From Paraburkholderia guartelaensis (GTDB taxonomy: Bacteria > Pseudomonadota > Gammaproteobacteria > Burkholderiales > Burkholderiaceae): DNA of 64,000 bases. Under the pieces are notes generated by a model, which ran no database searches, had not been told where the DNA came from, and saw nothing but the letters and a program-made list of their open reading frames with translations. The stretch spans positions 310,001 through 374,000 of the forward strand of contig NZ_SMOD01000001.1 of the NCBI RefSeq assembly GCF_004353905.1, read 5' to 3'. Within the stretch, counting starts at the first letter, position 1, and every line of letters begins with the position of its first letter. Position numbers and translations under genes: made by a program. Of the stretch, positions 61,817-64,000 are shown one piece after another.

Positions 61817-63709
61817 TTATGCCGCGACCGCTTCGGCGTTCATGCCGTTCGCCTGCGCGGCGTCTCGCTGCGCACCGCGCCTGCCAGCCAGCGGATTTTG
61901 CAGATTGCCCGCCATCTTCAGATTGCCCGCTGGGTCGGACAGATTGACCATCTGCAGGTTGTTTCCGAGTTGCAGACGGTTCAGGCACGAGTGCAGGAAC
62001 TCGGGCGCGAAGAGGTCGTATTCGGCGTATTTGCGCGCGAATTGCGGATGCTCGTCCTGATAGCGCGCGACGCAGCGCGCCACTGTGTCCCAGAACACGT
62101 CTTCCGTGCAGCACTCGTGCTCGACGAGTACCTGATTCATGTAGCGGAAAAAGCCGTCGAACACGTCGATGAAGATCGCGAGCAGCTTGACGCGCTCGGG
62201 CACGTCCACGGCGAGGCGCTTGACGTTTTCCGGAAGCTGCGCGTCCTTGTTGAGGATGGCGGATTCTTCCGCGATGTCCTTCATGATCGCGCGTACAGGC
62301 ACATGATTTTCGAGCACGAGAATGAGATTCTCGCCGTGCGGCATGAACACGAGATCGTGTGCGTAGAAGCAATGGACGAGGGGCGCCAGATACGCCTCCA
62401 TGTAGCGCTCGAGCCAGGCTTGTGCCGCGAGCCCAGAAGCCTCGATCAGCGCGGGCAGCAGCGCCTCGCCATGGCGGTCCGTGTGCAGCAGCGCAGCCAT
62501 GGTCATGAGCCGCTGGCCGTCTCCCGCGAGGCTGAGCGGATTCTCGCGCCAGAGCGCCGAAAACATCTTCTTGTACGGGCTATCCACCTGGACGGCCGCT
62601 TCGTAATAGCGATTGCGAAAGCCGATGGACGCGACTTCGCGCAGTATGGTGAACCCTTTGCCTTCCAGATACGGGTCGCTCGCCACGAGGCCTTTGATGA
62701 AGTCGTTGATGGCAGGGGTGCCGGACATGTAGTACGGCGAGAGTCCGCGCATGAAGCCCATGTTGAGAATCGAGAGCGACGTTTTTACATAGCGTTTCGA
62801 ACGGTCCGAGAGATTGAAGAACGTGCGGATCGACTGCTGGGCCTGATAACGGTCCTCGCCGAAACCGAGGCAAATGATGCGGTTGGTCGCGACATAGCTC
62901 GCAAACGCGATCGAGAGTTTGTTGAACCACTGCCACGGGTGCGCCGGCATCAGTCGATAGTCGGCAAAGTCCACGCCGCGCGCTTCGACCATCGAGCGAA
63001 AGCACGCGATGGTCTCCGCGCCCAGTTCTTCTTCCATGAACTGCTCGTAGTCGAGGTCGGCTGAGCTGTGGAACGCGGCGTTCTCCTTGTGCACGGCGAG
63101 CCAGACGATCTGGAGCGGCGAGCCCGCCTCGGGTGCGAACGCGCGATAGTCGCCCGCGTCGAAGCCGAGCCTGCCGTTGTTGGCGACGAAGCCCGGATGG
63201 CCCTCGCTCATCGCGGTTTCGAACGCCTGGAAATCGGCGTCGAGGAGCTCGGCCGTATCCGGGCCATCTTTCACGGCCTTGTAGGCCGCGCCATACAGCG
63301 TGCTGCTGATTTCATCGAGGTAAATGGGCAGCATTTCCTCCTTGATGCCAAGCCGCGCTTTCACGTCGAGAATGAAGGCGAGCGCGTCGAGCGGTTGCGG
63401 CGCGCCGTCTTGCGAGCACACGATGGTCTCGGGGCGAATGCTCCAGTGGCGCAGCGCGAGCAGGCGTGCGTCGAACGTGTAGACGCGGGTGCCGTCGTCG
63501 GATTCGAGCGCATAGCGCGCGTAGTGGTCACCCGGCGCATCGCCCACGCGCTGCGGCTCGACGATCAGCTCGTGTGCGTACTCGGCAATGGCCTTGCGCA
63601 CCAGCATGCGGTTCGCGCGCTGCCACACCCCGGGTGTGAGGTGGGCGGTTGCCTCGTGGGGCGTGAGGAGAACATGTTGCATGGAAGGCTGCGTTGCGAC
63701 GTGATTCAT
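61817..63709 (-). CDS. alcC: AlcC-like NIS siderophore synthetase (IucA/IucC family)
   Basis: 630 residues. Markers of the type-C NRPS-independent siderophore synthetases (AlcC, DesD): EGHPGFVANNGRLGF, LMPAHPWQW, KTSLSILNMGFMRGLSPYY and HGENLILVLE. AlcC condenses and cyclises N-hydroxy-N-succinyl-putrescine-type units into the macrocyclic hydroxamate alcaligin. The C-terminal tail after the conserved fold has a Gly-Asn-Leu-rich segment and Ala-rich end. ATG 63709 has an AAGGA site upstream; 30 bases separate it from alcB. Confidence 0.9.
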   Translation of the reverse strand: MNHVATQPSMQHVLLTPHEATAHLTPGVWQRANRMLVRKAIAEYAHELIVEPQRVGDAPGDHYARYALESDDGTRVYTFDARLLALRHWSIRPETIVCSQDGAPQPLDALAFILDVKARLGIKEEMLPIYLDEISSTLYGAAYKAVKDGPDTAELLDADFQAFETAMSEGHPGFVANNGRLGFDAGDYRAFAPEAGSPLQIVWLAVHKENAAFHSSADLDYEQFMEEELGAETIACFRSMVEARGVDFADYRLMPAHPWQWFNKLSIAFASYVATNRIICLGFGEDRYQAQQSIRTFFNLSDRSKRYVKTSLSILNMGFMRGLSPYYMSGTPAINDFIKGLVASDPYLEGKGFTILREVASIGFRNRYYEAAVQVDSPYKKMFSALWRENPLSLAGDGQRLMTMAALLHTDRHGEALLPALIEASGLAAQAWLERYMEAYLAPLVHCFYAHDLVFMPHGENLILVLENHVPVRAIMKDIAEESAILNKDAQLPENVKRLAVDVPERVKLLAIFIDVFDGFFRYMNQVLVEHECCTEDVFWDTVARCVARYQDEHPQFARKYAEYDLFAPEFLHSCLNRLQLGNNLQMVNLSDPAGNLKMAGNLQNPLAGRRGAQRDAAQANGMNAEAVAA

Positions 63710-63739
63710 GTTGCGATGTCCTTATGGAATTTAGTGATC

Positions 63740-64000
63740 CTACGTAATGGCAGCGTAAAAATCGGCTCGTGTGCAGAACGCAAGCGAGGCGGTTTTCTCG
63801 CGAAACCCGACGTCTTTCGTATACACGAAGCCCATCGCGCGATTCAGGGCGTGTATGCGTGCGTTACGCGCATCCGGCTCGACGACCACACGTTGTGCGC
63901 CAAGGCGCTCGAACAGGAACGCCATGAGCGATTCGAACACGTGGCGCGTATAGCCGGAAGTGCGCCTGGTAGCGGGCCCGACGAACAGGTGCATGCCGAG
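63740..64000 (-). CDS. alcB: AlcB/IucB-like acyltransferase, 5' end beyond window
   Basis: C-terminal part of a GNAT-fold acyltransferase of the IucB/AlcB type (Acetyltransf_8). The frame is open through the right edge. It contains GMHLFVGPATRRTSGYTRHV (acyl-CoA binding region), RVVVEPDARNARIHALNRAMGF, and ends in DFYAAIT. AlcB acylates N-hydroxyputrescine before AlcC acts. The missing start and the alcA hydroxylase expected upstream lie beyond position 64000. Confidence 0.82.
   Translation of the reverse strand, partial: LGMHLFVGPATRRTSGYTRHVFESLMAFLFERLGAQRVVVEPDARNARIHALNRAMGFVYTKDVGFREKTASLAFCTRADFYAAIT

Noticed and set aside
61088..63064. 658-codon plus-strand frame opposite alcC and alcD
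   Set aside because: Low-complexity Arg-rich N-terminus and no domain; alcC and alcD are clearly the coding frames.

Overview
The window is GC-rich DNA with dense, short-spaced operons and many divergent LysR/AraC-regulated pairs. It looks like a chromosomal segment of a Burkholderiaceae bacterium (Paraburkholderia, Caballeronia or Burkholderia). That assignment is inferred from gene content: a eutBC-doeABXCD ectoine cluster, DUF2844/DUF3443, DUF4148 and DUF2934 proteins, Tat-exported phospholipase C, and an alc-type siderophore operon. No rRNA, tRNA, CRISPR array or insertion sequence was found.

Layout. 1-7737: ectoine/5-hydroxyectoine catabolic operon (eutB partial, eutC, doeA, doeB, doeX, doeC, doeD) closed by a clear terminator. 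It should convert hydroxyectoine and ectoine to aspartate. 7928-16224: an FNR-type regulator with four candidate Fe-S cysteines, an exported phosphodiesterase, a Gfo/Idh/MocA oxidoreductase behind three tandem 13-bp repeats, a LysR regulator with two membrane proteins, a SnoaL-like protein and a ProP-like MFS symporter. 16708-23482: ribitol module, made of an AraC regulator, a XylF-like binding protein, a single-domain ABC ATPase, a permease, ribitol 2-dehydrogenase and an FGGY D-ribulokinase. 23506-39076: accessory metabolism, with drug-type MFS, Tat-exported kelch protein, orphan cysteine desulfurase plus TauE/SafE, a MoaD/ThiS-like protein next to an Asp-box propeller, two head-to-head Tat-exported alpha/beta hydrolases, and a LysR/ACS-MFS/M81 peptidase group.

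39285-47646: envelope and lipid region, with DUF4148, PPC/DUF296, a small lipoprotein followed by phospholipase C, a Spy/CpxP-like protein, an outer-membrane phospholipase A, and a four-repeat COG4705 membrane protein. 47657-54520: tannase-family esterase translationally coupled to an OpgC acyltransferase, VOC protein, AraC regulator with divergent EamA exporter, and a membrane protein. 54521-55716: a relatively AT-rich, gene-poor stretch with one orphan small protein and a tRNA T-arm-like motif. 55717-57582: DUF2844 plus a DUF3443 lipoprotein that carries all the hallmarks of a two-lobed pepsin-like aspartic protease. 57726-59776: LysR with divergent Old Yellow Enzyme. 59856-64000 (minus strand): alcB(partial)-alcC-alcD-alcE, the core order of the Bordetella alcaligin operon.

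The most interesting items are the pepsin-like DUF3443 lipoprotein, the tannase-family esterase that has lost both partners of its catalytic disulfide, the MoaD-like/Asp-box propeller pair, the fourfold-repeat membrane protein, and the repeat-expanded Rieske loop of the AlcE-like enzyme.
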